Below, in pieces: positions 6,195-12,804 of a stretch of DNA of 16,264 nucleotides. The stretch's first letter is position 1. Every line of letters starts with the position of its first letter. Location: positions 1-16,264 of the forward strand of contig JAEYXM010000064.1 in NCBI GenBank assembly GCA_023428465.1, written 5' to 3'. The DNA comes from Actinomycetes bacterium (GTDB taxonomy: Bacteria > Actinomycetota > Actinomycetes > Actinomycetales > Cellulomonadaceae). Made by a program: the position numbers and the translations under genes. The notes beneath the pieces were generated by a model. It was not told the origin of the DNA, did not search any database, and was given only the letters and a program-made list of their open reading frames with translations.

Positions 6195-6485
6195 AACGGC
6201 GACGCCGAAGGGAAGGGAAGGGGCAACCCGGACCGAACCGGATGGATCGCCAGGCCAACCGGAGAACGGTGGACCATCTCGGCGGGGCAACCCGACGAGC
6301 TGCGGATGGCGCCGCAGGTGTCCGAACGGACCGGAAGGCTGGTCGTCACCGATCGGTGGCCCGGGCAACCGGGAGAGCGGATCGGCCGCACGCCAGAGCG
6401 GGGTTGACGGGGCCGGGCAACCAGCTCCCATGCTCGACGACCGCGTGAGGCCCCTCGGACGCTTACTCCGAGGGGCCTCTCACGT
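6195..6485 (+). ncRNA. Candidate structured non-coding RNA, about 290 nt, unassigned
   Basis: This stretch has no convincing coding frame but can fold into successive hairpins. Four are closed by GCAA tetraloops. GGG-GCAA-CCC lies at 6220-6229. CGGG-GCAA-CCCG lies at 6283-6294 and is extended by TCG/CGA (6279-6281 with 6296-6298) across one mismatch. CCCGG-GCAA-CCGGG (6360-6373) sits inside the stem CCGATC/GATCGG (6349-6354 with 6380-6385). GG-GCAA-CC (6415-6422) is extended by five pairs across one C/A mismatch (6409-6428). Others are GATGG/CCATC (6241-6245 with 6274-6278) and CTGCGG/CCGCAG (6300-6305 with 6312-6317). A purine run occupies 6208-6223. Promoter and terminator bracket it. The size would suit an Ms1/6S-like RNA, but I see no diagnostic match; it does not look like RNase P RNA, tmRNA or SRP RNA. 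The ends are estimates. Confidence 0.6.
6444..6484 (+). terminator. Strong 13-bp hairpin terminator of candidate ncRNA
   Basis: GAGGCCCCTCGGA (6447-6459) pairs perfectly with 6467-6479 around a 7-nt loop. CGT/ACG (6444-6446 with 6482-6484) extends it past a 2-nt bulge. TTGTCC follows, with no long T-run. The next gene (dcd) starts 113 bp later with its own -10 element, so the hairpin most likely ends the upstream RNA and does not attenuate dcd. Confidence 0.7.
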
Positions 6486-6584
6486 TGTCCGGGGGCATTC
6501 GGGGCGCGCCCGTCCACCTCCGCCGCCGCGCTGCGTGTCCACAGCGGCCGCGGCCCCGCCCTCCCCGCACCGGGCGGCCCGCGT

Positions 6585-6590
6585 TACCGT
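6585..6590 (+). promoter_or_regulatory. -10 element of dcd, leaderless start
   Basis: TACCGT fits the actinobacterial TANNNT -10 and ends 6 nt before the GTG start of dcd. No Shine-Dalgarno sequence is present, so transcription probably begins at or next to the start codon. Confidence 0.5.
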
Positions 6591-6596
6591 GACCCC

Positions 6597-7172
6597 GTGC
6601 TCCTCTCCGACCGCGACATCCGCGCCCAGCTCGACTCCGGCCGCGTCGTCCTCGACCCGTACGACCCGGCGATGATCCAGCCGTCCAGCGTCGACGTGCG
6701 CCTGGACAAGTACTTCCGGCTCTTCGACAACCACAAGTACGCGGTCATCGACCCGTCGCAGGAGCAGCCGGAGCTCACGCGCCTCGTCGAGGTCTCCGGC
6801 GACGAGCCGTTCGTCCTGCACCCGGGCGAGTTCGTCCTCGCCTCCACCTACGAGGCCGTGACCCTGCCCGACGACGTCGCGGCCCGCCTCGAGGGCAAGT
6901 CCTCCCTCGGTCGGCTCGGCCTGCTGACCCACTCGACGGCCGGCTTCATCGACCCGGGCTTCACGGGCCACGTCACGCTCGAGCTGTCGAACGTCGCGAC
7001 CCTGCCCATCCAGCTGTGGCCCGGCATGAAGGTCGGCCAGCTCTGCTTCTTCCGGCTGTCCTCGCCTGCGGAGAACCCCTACGGCTCGGCGCGCTACGGC
7101 TCCCGCTACCAGGGCCAGCGCGGCCCGACGGCGTCCCGTTCCGCCCAGGGCTTCCACCGCACCCAGATCTGA
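6597..7172 (+). CDS. dcd: dCTP deaminase, probably bifunctional (dCTP to dUMP)
   Basis: A 191-residue protein that aligns by eye along its whole length with actinobacterial Dcd (Mycobacterium tuberculosis Dcd is 190 residues). It has MLLSDRDIRA at the start, QPSSVDVRLD (28-37), FVLHPGEFVLAST (72-84), RLEGKSSLGRLGLLTHSTAGFIDPGFTGHVTLELSNVA (97-134) and YGSRYQGQRGPT near the end. The catalytic Glu is expected at E129 in VTLELSN, and the KSSLGR segment binds the nucleotide phosphates. The mycobacterial enzyme both deaminates and hydrolyses dCTP to dUMP. The close match, including HSTAGFIDPGF, suggests the same here. The cytosolic trimer would supply dUMP for thymidylate synthesis. The GTG start at 6597 has no ribosome-binding site, and a -10 element 6 nt upstream implies a leaderless mRNA. 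Confidence 0.97.
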   Translation: MLLSDRDIRAQLDSGRVVLDPYDPAMIQPSSVDVRLDKYFRLFDNHKYAVIDPSQEQPELTRLVEVSGDEPFVLHPGEFVLASTYEAVTLPDDVAARLEGKSSLGRLGLLTHSTAGFIDPGFTGHVTLELSNVATLPIQLWPGMKVGQLCFFRLSSPAENPYGSARYGSRYQGQRGPTASRSAQGFHRTQI

Positions 7173-7174
7173 CC

Positions 7175-8191
7175 ATGCCGCTGCCAGCCCTGCCAGCCCT
7201 GCCCGCCACCGGGTCGCACCACGTCCTCGCCCTCCCCGAGGGCGCCGGACCGGGCGTCCTCGAGATCCTCGCGACGAGCCGGTTCCCGCGCGCCGCGTGG
7301 GACGACGTCGCCGACGGCGAACCGCCCGCCCTGCGCCTGTCCCGCCACAGCCGCGTCGTCGGGCCCTACGGCGTCGACCGGGACGCCTCCCTCGACCTCG
7401 GCCTGCCCGCGGGCGTCGCGTACGTCGTCGAGGCCCCGGCCGAGCGCGGCCCCCGCCCGACGCCGCTCGGCGGCGACCGTCTCGGCCTGCGCCGGGCGTT
7501 CCCCGACGGGCTGCCCGTGCGCGACGAGGAGCGCGTGGTGCGCTGGGCGATCGACGTCGCACGCCGGCTCGGCGGCGTCCTGCGCGTCACCCAGCGCGAC
7601 GGGACCCCGGGCGCGCTCCTCACCCCGGACCCGGCCGCGGCCGTCGACCTCACGGTGTGGAGCGACCTGTGGCTCGACCCCGACTCGGCGCTCACCGTCA
7701 TGCAGCAGGCCCTGCCCCGCGCGTACCTCAACCTGCCCACGCAGCGCTGGCCCGGGCCCCCGCGCGGCATCGGCGAGAAAGCCGTGCCTGGCGCCGAGGT
7801 CCTCACCGTGGAGCAGCGGGCCTCGCTCCACGAGGCCGCCGACGAGTTCGACCGCGCCGCCATGGCGGACCCCGCGCCGATGACCGGGTTCGGGGCGCTC
7901 GCGGAGCTCGGGCTCGACGGGATCATCGCCCTGGAGATCAGCGGCGAGACCGACCTGCCGCCCGTCGTCGCCGCCCTGCCGTGGGCCGGGCAGGGCGCCG
8001 TCGCCTACCGCGTCCGGTGGGAGCCGGACGACCTGGCCGACGCCGAGTCCGAGCACCCCTCGCCCGCGCACCGGGTCGCACGCGGCCGGGCCACGCCGCT
8101 CGTCGTCGCCCTGGCCCGGGCCGTGCACGCCGCCGTGGGCGGCGAGGTCACCGACGCGATGGACTTCGTCGTCGACCCCGCCGACCTCTAG
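7175..8191 (+). CDS. Conserved-looking hypothetical protein coupled to dcd
   Basis: A 338-residue protein that I do not recognise. The ATG at 7175 lies 2 nt after the dcd stop, so it is almost certainly co-transcribed and translationally coupled. It is acidic and probably cytosolic, with no signal peptide or membrane segment. Visible features are a Leu/Pro/Ala-repeated start (LPALPALPATG), a middle block around VRWAIDVARRLGGVLRVTQRDG (about 123-144), TVWSDLWLDPDSALTVMQQALPRAYLNLPTQRWPGPP (about 164-200), and a C-terminal part with PWAGQGAVAYRVRWEPDD. The codon usage is uniform and strongly GC3-biased, as in a real gene. Coupling to dcd hints at, but does not show, a nucleotide-linked role. 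Confidence 0.8.
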   Translation: MPLPALPALPATGSHHVLALPEGAGPGVLEILATSRFPRAAWDDVADGEPPALRLSRHSRVVGPYGVDRDASLDLGLPAGVAYVVEAPAERGPRPTPLGGDRLGLRRAFPDGLPVRDEERVVRWAIDVARRLGGVLRVTQRDGTPGALLTPDPAAAVDLTVWSDLWLDPDSALTVMQQALPRAYLNLPTQRWPGPPRGIGEKAVPGAEVLTVEQRASLHEAADEFDRAAMADPAPMTGFGALAELGLDGIIALEISGETDLPPVVAALPWAGQGAVAYRVRWEPDDLADAESEHPSPAHRVARGRATPLVVALARAVHAAVGGEVTDAMDFVVDPADL

Positions 8192-8222
8192 CCGCCCCCC
8201 TCTACCCGACCCCCGGAAGCCA

Positions 8223-8310
8223 CAGGTCGCCCCCGTCGGTGCAGGTCGCGGCGGTCGGTGCAGGTCGCGGCCGTCGGACATGGCAGATGTGTACCGACGG
8301 CCGCGACCTG
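8223..8310. repeat. Three tandem 19-bp repeats plus inverted copy forming a long hairpin
   Basis: In the convergent gap between the 7175-8191 gene and the ABC permease, three direct copies of a 19-bp unit starting CAGGTCGC occupy 8223-8241, 8242-8260 and 8261-8278. The third copy is followed by an exact 17-bp inverted partner (8294-8310). Its loop can pair again (ACAT 8278-8281 with ATGT 8287-8290), giving a stem of about 21 bp. It can serve as a terminator for both converging genes. The two extra left arms could compete for the same right arm. Confidence 0.85.
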
Positions 8311-8324
8311 CGCCCGGAAGGGTC

Positions 8325-9458
8325 TCAGGACTCGCGCAGGACCTCCTTGAGGCGGACGCGCGGGCCCGTGCGCAGCAGCGAGCGCTCGTAGATGCGCGCG
8401 CCGAGGGCGATGACGCCCACGGTCGTGAGCGCGAGGATCGCGAGCGCGACGAGCGGCTCCCACCAGTCGGCGAGCCCGAGGAACAGCCGCACCGGCATCC
8501 CGACGGGCGCGCTGAACGGCACGTAGGACATGACCTGCAGCACCGTCTCGTTGTCGTTGAAGAACACCACGAGGAAGTACGGCGTCATCACGAGCATCAT
8601 CACGGGGCTCAGCACGGTGTTGACGTCCTCGAGCCGTGACACCAGCGACGCGCTCGCCGCGTAGATCGACGCCAGGAGCACGAAGCCCACCAGGAAGAAG
8701 ATCACGAACCACACCAGTGGTGTGCCCAGCATGCCGAGCACCTCGTCCTGATCGGTGACCACCAGCCCGATGACCGCCATGGCGGCGATCGCGGCCGTCT
8801 GGCCGAACGCCAGTACCGAGTTCCCGAGGATCTTGCCCGCGAGGAGCGCGCGGCTCGGCACCGCGGCCAGCAGCAGCTCGACGACGCGGCTCTGCTTCTC
8901 CTGGACGGTGTTGTTCGCGATGGTCGCGCCGAACCCGGCCGCCGACATCAGGAACACCAGGCCGAAGCCGAACGACACGAGGTAGCGCAGGCCCTCGTCG
9001 GCCTCGGCCGGCTCGAGCAGCTCCACCTCGGGGCTCACGGAGAGCACCGCGACGAGCTCGGCCGGCTCGCTGTCGAGCGCGAGGACACGGAAGCCCAGCA
9101 CGCCGTCGTCGGGCACGACGGCGGCGCTCACGTCACCGTCACGCACGAGCTGGGCGGCGGCATCGGCGTCGGGCGCGTCCACGGCCTCGATCCCGTCGAG
9201 GGCCGCGACCGACCCCGGCACACCCGGGACGACGGCCACGCGCGTGTCGGAGTCCTTCCCGGAGAAGAACGCGCCCGCGACGATCGACAGGAGCACGAGG
9301 CCCAGCAGGATCGACGTCGAGATGATGAACGACTTGGTGCGCACCTGCGTCGTGATCTCCCGCTCCGCGACCATGAGCGCGGTGCGGACGGTGCCGGGGC
9401 GCGGCGGCCGTGCGGCGCGCGCGGGTGCGGGTGCGGGCGTGGTGGTCACGGCGGTCAT
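8325..9458 (-). CDS. ABC-2 type exporter permease, NatB-like
   Basis: A 377-residue membrane protein of the NatB/YhaP-type ABC-2 permease group. A Pro/Ala-rich cytoplasmic head leads to VAEREITTQVRTKSFIISTSILLGLVLLSIVAGAFF, whose hydrophobic part (about 44-65) is the first membrane segment. About 95 residues outside the membrane follow (DTRVAVVPGVPG ... VSPEVELLEP). Then come at least five more membrane segments, with the typical cytoplasmic NNTVQEKQSRVVELLLAAVPSRALLAGKILG between segments 2 and 3. It pairs with the ATPase just upstream; the genes overlap by ATGA (start 9458, ATPase stop 9455-9457), with GGAGGAGG as ribosome site. The substrate is unknown; sodium, as in Bacillus NatAB, is possible but not shown. 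The gene ends in a convergent repeat hairpin. Confidence 0.9.
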   Translation of the reverse strand: MTAVTTTPAPAPARAARPPRPGTVRTALMVAEREITTQVRTKSFIISTSILLGLVLLSIVAGAFFSGKDSDTRVAVVPGVPGSVAALDGIEAVDAPDADAAAQLVRDGDVSAAVVPDDGVLGFRVLALDSEPAELVAVLSVSPEVELLEPAEADEGLRYLVSFGFGLVFLMSAAGFGATIANNTVQEKQSRVVELLLAAVPSRALLAGKILGNSVLAFGQTAAIAAMAVIGLVVTDQDEVLGMLGTPLVWFVIFFLVGFVLLASIYAASASLVSRLEDVNTVLSPVMMLVMTPYFLVVFFNDNETVLQVMSYVPFSAPVGMPVRLFLGLADWWEPLVALAILALTTVGVIALGARIYERSLLRTGPRVRLKEVLRES

Positions 9459-10369
9459 CGGACCTCCTCCAGGACGTCGGCGGGAGCGTCGGCGACGACC
9501 TCACGGAAAATCTCCCCGAGGGTCGGTCGCACGGGCGCGAAGGACTGGACGGTGCCGCGGTCGAGCGCCGAGCGGAGCACGTGCTGCGCGACGTCGTCGG
9601 CGGCCTCGAAGAGCGCGTAGCCGCCGTCGAAGTCGACGAGCTCGACGCCCGGGACGGCGCGCAGCCACCCGGCGTCGCCGCCCGAGTGCAGCTCGTAGCG
9701 CGTGCCCGCGTACTGCTCGCGGAGCTCCTCGCGGCCGCCCGCCGCGCGGATCCGACCGCCGGAGATGATGACGAGGTCGTCGCACAGCCGCTCGACGAGG
9801 TCGAGCTGGTGGGACGAGAACAGGACCGGCACGCCCCGCGCGGCGTACTCGGCGAGGACCCCGACGACGACGTCCACCGCGAGCGGGTCCAGGCCCGAGA
9901 ACGGCTCGTCGAGGACGAGGACCTCCGGGTCGTGCACCAGCGCCGCCGCGATCTGCGCGCGCTGCTGGTTACCGAGCGAGAGGTTCTCGAGGGGCTCGTC
10001 CGCGCGCGCCCCGAGGCCGAGGCGCTCGAGCAGCTCACGCGCCCGCTCGTTCGCGGCGGAGCGCTCGAGCCCGTGCAGGCGCCCGAGGTACGCGATCTGC
10101 TCGACGACGCGCATCTTCGGGTACAGGCCGCGCTCCTCGGGCATGTACCCGAAGTCGACGCGGTCCGACGCCGTCAGCGGGTGCCCGTCGAACGTGACCC
10201 GACCGGAGTCCGCGGCGAGCACGCCGAGGATGATCCGCATCGTCGTCGTCTTGCCCGCGCCGTTGCCGCCGACGAACCCCGTCAGGGCGCCGCGACGCAC
10301 GCGGAAGCTCACGTCGTCGAGCACCGTGCGGTCCCCGAAGGTCCGCACCAGGTGGTCGATCTCCAGCAT
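9455..10369 (-). CDS. ABC transporter ATPase, NatA-like
   Basis: A 304-residue ABC ATPase. It has Walker A GGNGAGKTT (34-42), a Q-loop region near YMPEERGLYPKM (75-86), the signature LSLGNQQR (130-137, the usual SGG replaced by LGN as in many NatA-like exporters), Walker B VLVLDEP (150-156) and the H-loop histidine H187 (SSHQ). The C-terminal ~80 residues (TRYELHSGG to ADVLEEVR) fit the DUF4162-type extension of drug and sodium exporter ATPases. It would power the adjacent permease at the inner face of the membrane. The ATG at 10369 has GGAGGAG 7 nt upstream. A 112-bp gap separates it from the response regulator gene upstream, so it could have its own regulated promoter. Confidence 0.93.
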   Translation of the reverse strand: MLEIDHLVRTFGDRTVLDDVSFRVRRGALTGFVGGNGAGKTTTMRIILGVLAADSGRVTFDGHPLTASDRVDFGYMPEERGLYPKMRVVEQIAYLGRLHGLERSAANERARELLERLGLGARADEPLENLSLGNQQRAQIAAALVHDPEVLVLDEPFSGLDPLAVDVVVGVLAEYAARGVPVLFSSHQLDLVERLCDDLVIISGGRIRAAGGREELREQYAGTRYELHSGGDAGWLRAVPGVELVDFDGGYALFEAADDVAQHVLRSALDRGTVQSFAPVRPTLGEIFREVVADAPADVLEEVR

Positions 10370-10481
10370 GTGCCTGCTCCTCCATGGTCGGTTCCGTTCG
10401 CGCCTCCCACGCTAGGCAGCGGCCGGGCGCGGCGGCTCAGGCCAGGGGACGAACCTTCGCCTCCCCCTCGCGGCGGAGAGG

Positions 10482-11231
10482 TCAGGACGCCAGCCCGTGC
10501 CGGTACGCGAAGACCACCGCCTGGACGCGGTCGCGCAGCCCGAGCTTCATGAGCACGTTCGACACGTGCGTCTTCACGGTCGCCCGGCCGAGGACCAGGT
10601 GCGCCGCGATCTCGTCGTTCGTCAGGCCCTCCGCGACGAGCCTCAGCACCTCGACCTCGCGGTCGGTGAGCGCGTCGACGGCGGCCGGCAGCGCTCCGTC
10701 GGCCGGGGCGGCGGGCGCGCGCACGGCCCGCGCGATGACGGACCGGGTGACCTCGGGCGCGAGGAGCGCGTCGCCCGCGGCGACGGCGCGGATCGCGTCG
10801 ACGAGGTGCTCGGGCCGGGAGTTCTTCAGCAGGAACCCAGCCGCACCCGCCTCGAGCGCCTGCAGCAGGTAGTCCTCGCGGTTGAACGTGGTGAGCACGA
10901 GCACGCCCGCGTGCACCGACGGGTCGGCGACGATGTGCCGGGTCGCCTCGAGGCCGTCCATGTCCGGCATCTGCACGTCCATGCAGATCACGTCCGGGTC
11001 GAGCTCGTGGGCCAGCGCCACGGCCTCGACACCCGTGCCCGCCTGCCCGACGACGCTCAGCCCCGGCTGGGCGTCGAGGATCGTGCCGATGCCGGCGCGC
11101 AGCAGCGGCTGGTCGTCGACGAGGAGGACCCGCACGTCGGGCACGCGGCCCGTCCCGGCCCGCGTCGGCCCGTCCGGCCCGTCCGGCCCGTTCGGCCCGT
11201 TCGGCTCGCTCGGCCCGTTCGGCTCAGCCAT
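10482..11231 (-). CDS. NarL/LuxR-family response regulator
   Basis: A 249-residue two-component response regulator. The receiver domain runs from about residue 32 (DVRVLLVDDQPLLRAGI), with acidic pair D39/D40, phosphoacceptor D85 (VICMDVQMPDMDG) and the switch segment LTTFNRED then K136 (FLLKNS). The C-terminal LuxR-type helix-turn-helix begins at about 182 (LTDREVEVLRLVAEGLTNDEIAAHLVLGRATVKTHVSNVLMKLGLRDRVQAV). The ATG at 11231 is chosen because GGGAGG lies 6 nt upstream and it overlaps the kinase stop by 8 bp, implying translational coupling. A Pro-Asn-Gly-rich tail of about 25 residues precedes the receiver domain, encoded by 9-bp DNA repeats. The likely target is the neighbouring ABC exporter operon (inference). 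Confidence 0.93.
   Translation of the reverse strand: MAEPNGPSEPNGPNGPDGPDGPTRAGTGRVPDVRVLLVDDQPLLRAGIGTILDAQPGLSVVGQAGTGVEAVALAHELDPDVICMDVQMPDMDGLEATRHIVADPSVHAGVLVLTTFNREDYLLQALEAGAAGFLLKNSRPEHLVDAIRAVAAGDALLAPEVTRSVIARAVRAPAAPADGALPAAVDALTDREVEVLRLVAEGLTNDEIAAHLVLGRATVKTHVSNVLMKLGLRDRVQAVVFAYRHGLAS
11165..11227 (-). repeat. 9-bp tandem repeat at start of response regulator gene
   Basis: About six imperfect tandem copies of a 9-bp unit (TCGGCCCGT and variants) encode the repeated tripeptide NGP/DGP/EPN of the response regulator N-terminus and reach almost to the kinase stop codon. Such a minisatellite changes length in multiples of three codons without shifting frame. Confidence 0.7.
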
Positions 11232-12627
11232 GCGCGGCCTCCCGTCGCACGGTCGCGTCGCCGGCACGCTCGAGCGGGATCGTCGCCCGCACGAGGAACC
11301 CGCCGCGCCCGCGGGGGCGCGCCTCGAGCGTGCCGCCCTCGGCGGCGACGCGTTCGCGGATCCCCACCAGTCCCAGCCCGGCGCCCCGCGTCGTCGACGC
11401 CGCGTGCAGCCCGACGCCGTCGTCCGTCACCTCGAGCTCGACGGCGTCCGCCAGGTACCGGAGGCGCACGTCGGCGCGCGCGCTCGCGCCGGCGTGCTTG
11501 CGGGTGTTCGTCAGGGCCTCCTGCGCGATCCGGTACAGGTTGAGCGACGTCAGCCGGGGCAGCCGCACCGGCTCCCCGACGACCTGGAACGTCACCGTGA
11601 GCCCGGCCACGCGAGCGGCCTCGACGAGGTCGGGCAGCCGTTCGACGCCGAGGGTGCCCACGCCCTCGTCGGGAACCCCGTCCGGGCGGGTCGCGCCCGC
11701 GGCGTCCGCCGGCGGGTCAGCCGCGTCGTCCCCGCCGGACGGCTCCTCGCGGAGCGTGCCCAGGATGGTCCGGAGCTCCTCGATCGCCTCGCGCGCCGAC
11801 TCCTCGACCTGCTCGAGCATCGCGCGGGCCCGTTCGGGTCCGGCGTCGGCGTCGAGCACCGTCCTGGCCGCAGCCGCCTGGACGCCCATCATCGACACGT
11901 GGTGTGCGACGGCGTCGTGCAGCTCGCGGGCCAGGCGGAGCCGCTCGAGCTGCACGGCCTGCGCGGCGACCCGGCGCCGCTCGCGGGCGAGCTGGAAGGT
12001 GCGCAGCTCGGTGCGCGCCCGCTCGCGCGCGGAGGCCCACGTGCGGTCGCCGAACCAGTAGGCGCCGGCGAAGTACAAGACGTTCGTGAGCAGCTGGATG
12101 AGCATGTACGCCACGAGCGGCGACAGGGTGCCCACGCGGGAGAAGTCCGGTGCGGCCTCGGGGTCCGACGCCACCATGAAGAGCGCGATGAGCAGCCACA
12201 CGAACATGGCGACGACGACGCCGACGCGCACCCACGCCGCCCGGCGCCGGTTCGGCTCCCACGCGCCCACCGAGTAGAACGCGGAGAACAGTGCGATGTT
12301 CGAGATGAGGGTCTCGGGGACCTGGATGGTGCCCATGACGATGAACGCCACGGACGTCGCGAGCAGCACCCACGACGGCCACCGGCGGCGCACGGACAAC
12401 GGCAGGACCACCGCCGCGAGGCACAGGACCGACAGCCAGCCGGGGGCTGGGTCCTCGTAGAGGCCGGCCGTCTGCCAGAGCACCATCGACAGCAGCGCCG
12501 TGACGAACATGCACACGGCCATGAGCACGTCGCCGCGCAGCTGGTCCGCCGTCAGCGGGGCGCGGCGCCAGCCGGGCGCGTCCGGGTCGCCCGGGTCGCG
12601 CAGGTCGCGGTCGCGCAGCTCGGTCAC
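11224..12627 (-). CDS. NarL-type sensor histidine kinase
   Basis: A 467-residue membrane histidine kinase. Six hydrophobic segments occupy about 33-190 with little sequence outside the membrane, so it probably senses something in or at the membrane. A coiled-coil-like stretch (195-230) leads to the HisKA_3 domain with phosphoacceptor H237 (RLARELHDAVAHHVSMMG). The HATPase domain has N-box N374 (YRIAQEALTNTRKHAG), G-box TDDGVGL (401-407) and GAGLGLVGIRERV. The long frame extends upstream to 12891, but I chose the GTG at 12627: TAGCGT lies 7 nt before it, no Shine-Dalgarno is present, and the longer version would overlap the divergent gene. This suggests leaderless expression. It is followed by its response regulator and a NatAB-like exporter, the same layout as Bacillus natKR-natAB. 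Confidence 0.9.
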   Translation of the reverse strand: MTELRDRDLRDPGDPDAPGWRRAPLTADQLRGDVLMAVCMFVTALLSMVLWQTAGLYEDPAPGWLSVLCLAAVVLPLSVRRRWPSWVLLATSVAFIVMGTIQVPETLISNIALFSAFYSVGAWEPNRRRAAWVRVGVVVAMFVWLLIALFMVASDPEAAPDFSRVGTLSPLVAYMLIQLLTNVLYFAGAYWFGDRTWASARERARTELRTFQLARERRRVAAQAVQLERLRLARELHDAVAHHVSMMGVQAAAARTVLDADAGPERARAMLEQVEESAREAIEELRTILGTLREEPSGGDDAADPPADAAGATRPDGVPDEGVGTLGVERLPDLVEAARVAGLTVTFQVVGEPVRLPRLTSLNLYRIAQEALTNTRKHAGASARADVRLRYLADAVELEVTDDGVGLHAASTTRGAGLGLVGIRERVAAEGGTLEARPRGRGGFLVRATIPLERAGDATVRREAAHG

Positions 12628-12634
12628 GCCCGAC

Positions 12635-12640
12635 ACGCTA
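12635..12640 (-). promoter_or_regulatory. -10 element of histidine kinase gene, leaderless start
   Basis: TAGCGT on the minus strand ends 7 nt before the GTG at 12627. The same hexamer with the same 7-nt spacing stands before the Fe-S oxidoreductase start at 16119, which supports both assignments. Confidence 0.5.
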
Positions 12641-12804
12641 GCGCCGGACCGGGTCGCCGACCTCCGTCCCGGGACGGAACCGCCCCGCCTGACCGGCCTC
12701 CGCCCGGGGACGGAACCGCTGCCGTCCGAGCCACCGGCCCGCCGCCGTCGTCGAACCACCGGACAGGCCTCCCGCACGGTCCACGGACGGGCCAAGATGA
12801 ACCC

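Noticed and set aside
6208..6223. G-quadruplex
   Set aside because: Only three G-runs occur in a row, and the last is better explained as one side of the first GCAA hairpin.
5943..6431. Upstream extension of the membrane-anchored protein frame
   Set aside because: It lacks protein character, would bury the transmembrane segment deep inside, and crosses the candidate RNA gene. The GTG at 5942 has a ribosome site.
6195..6596. A riboswitch controlling dcd
   Set aside because: The terminator lies 113 bp before dcd, which has its own -10 element 6 nt before its start and no leader, so the RNA looks independent. No known riboswitch core was recognised.
6480..7562. Minus-strand 360-residue open frame over dcd
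   Set aside because: An Arg/Gly-rich shadow of dcd and its downstream gene, typical of high-GC antisense frames.
8223..8310. CRISPR array
   Set aside because: Units are contiguous, with no unique spacers, and no cas genes are present.
10882..12804. A 946-residue plus-strand open frame ending at 13722
   Set aside because: Everything before 12805 is antisense to the response regulator and kinase genes, with Arg/Pro/His-rich shadow composition; only the last 305 residues are a gene.
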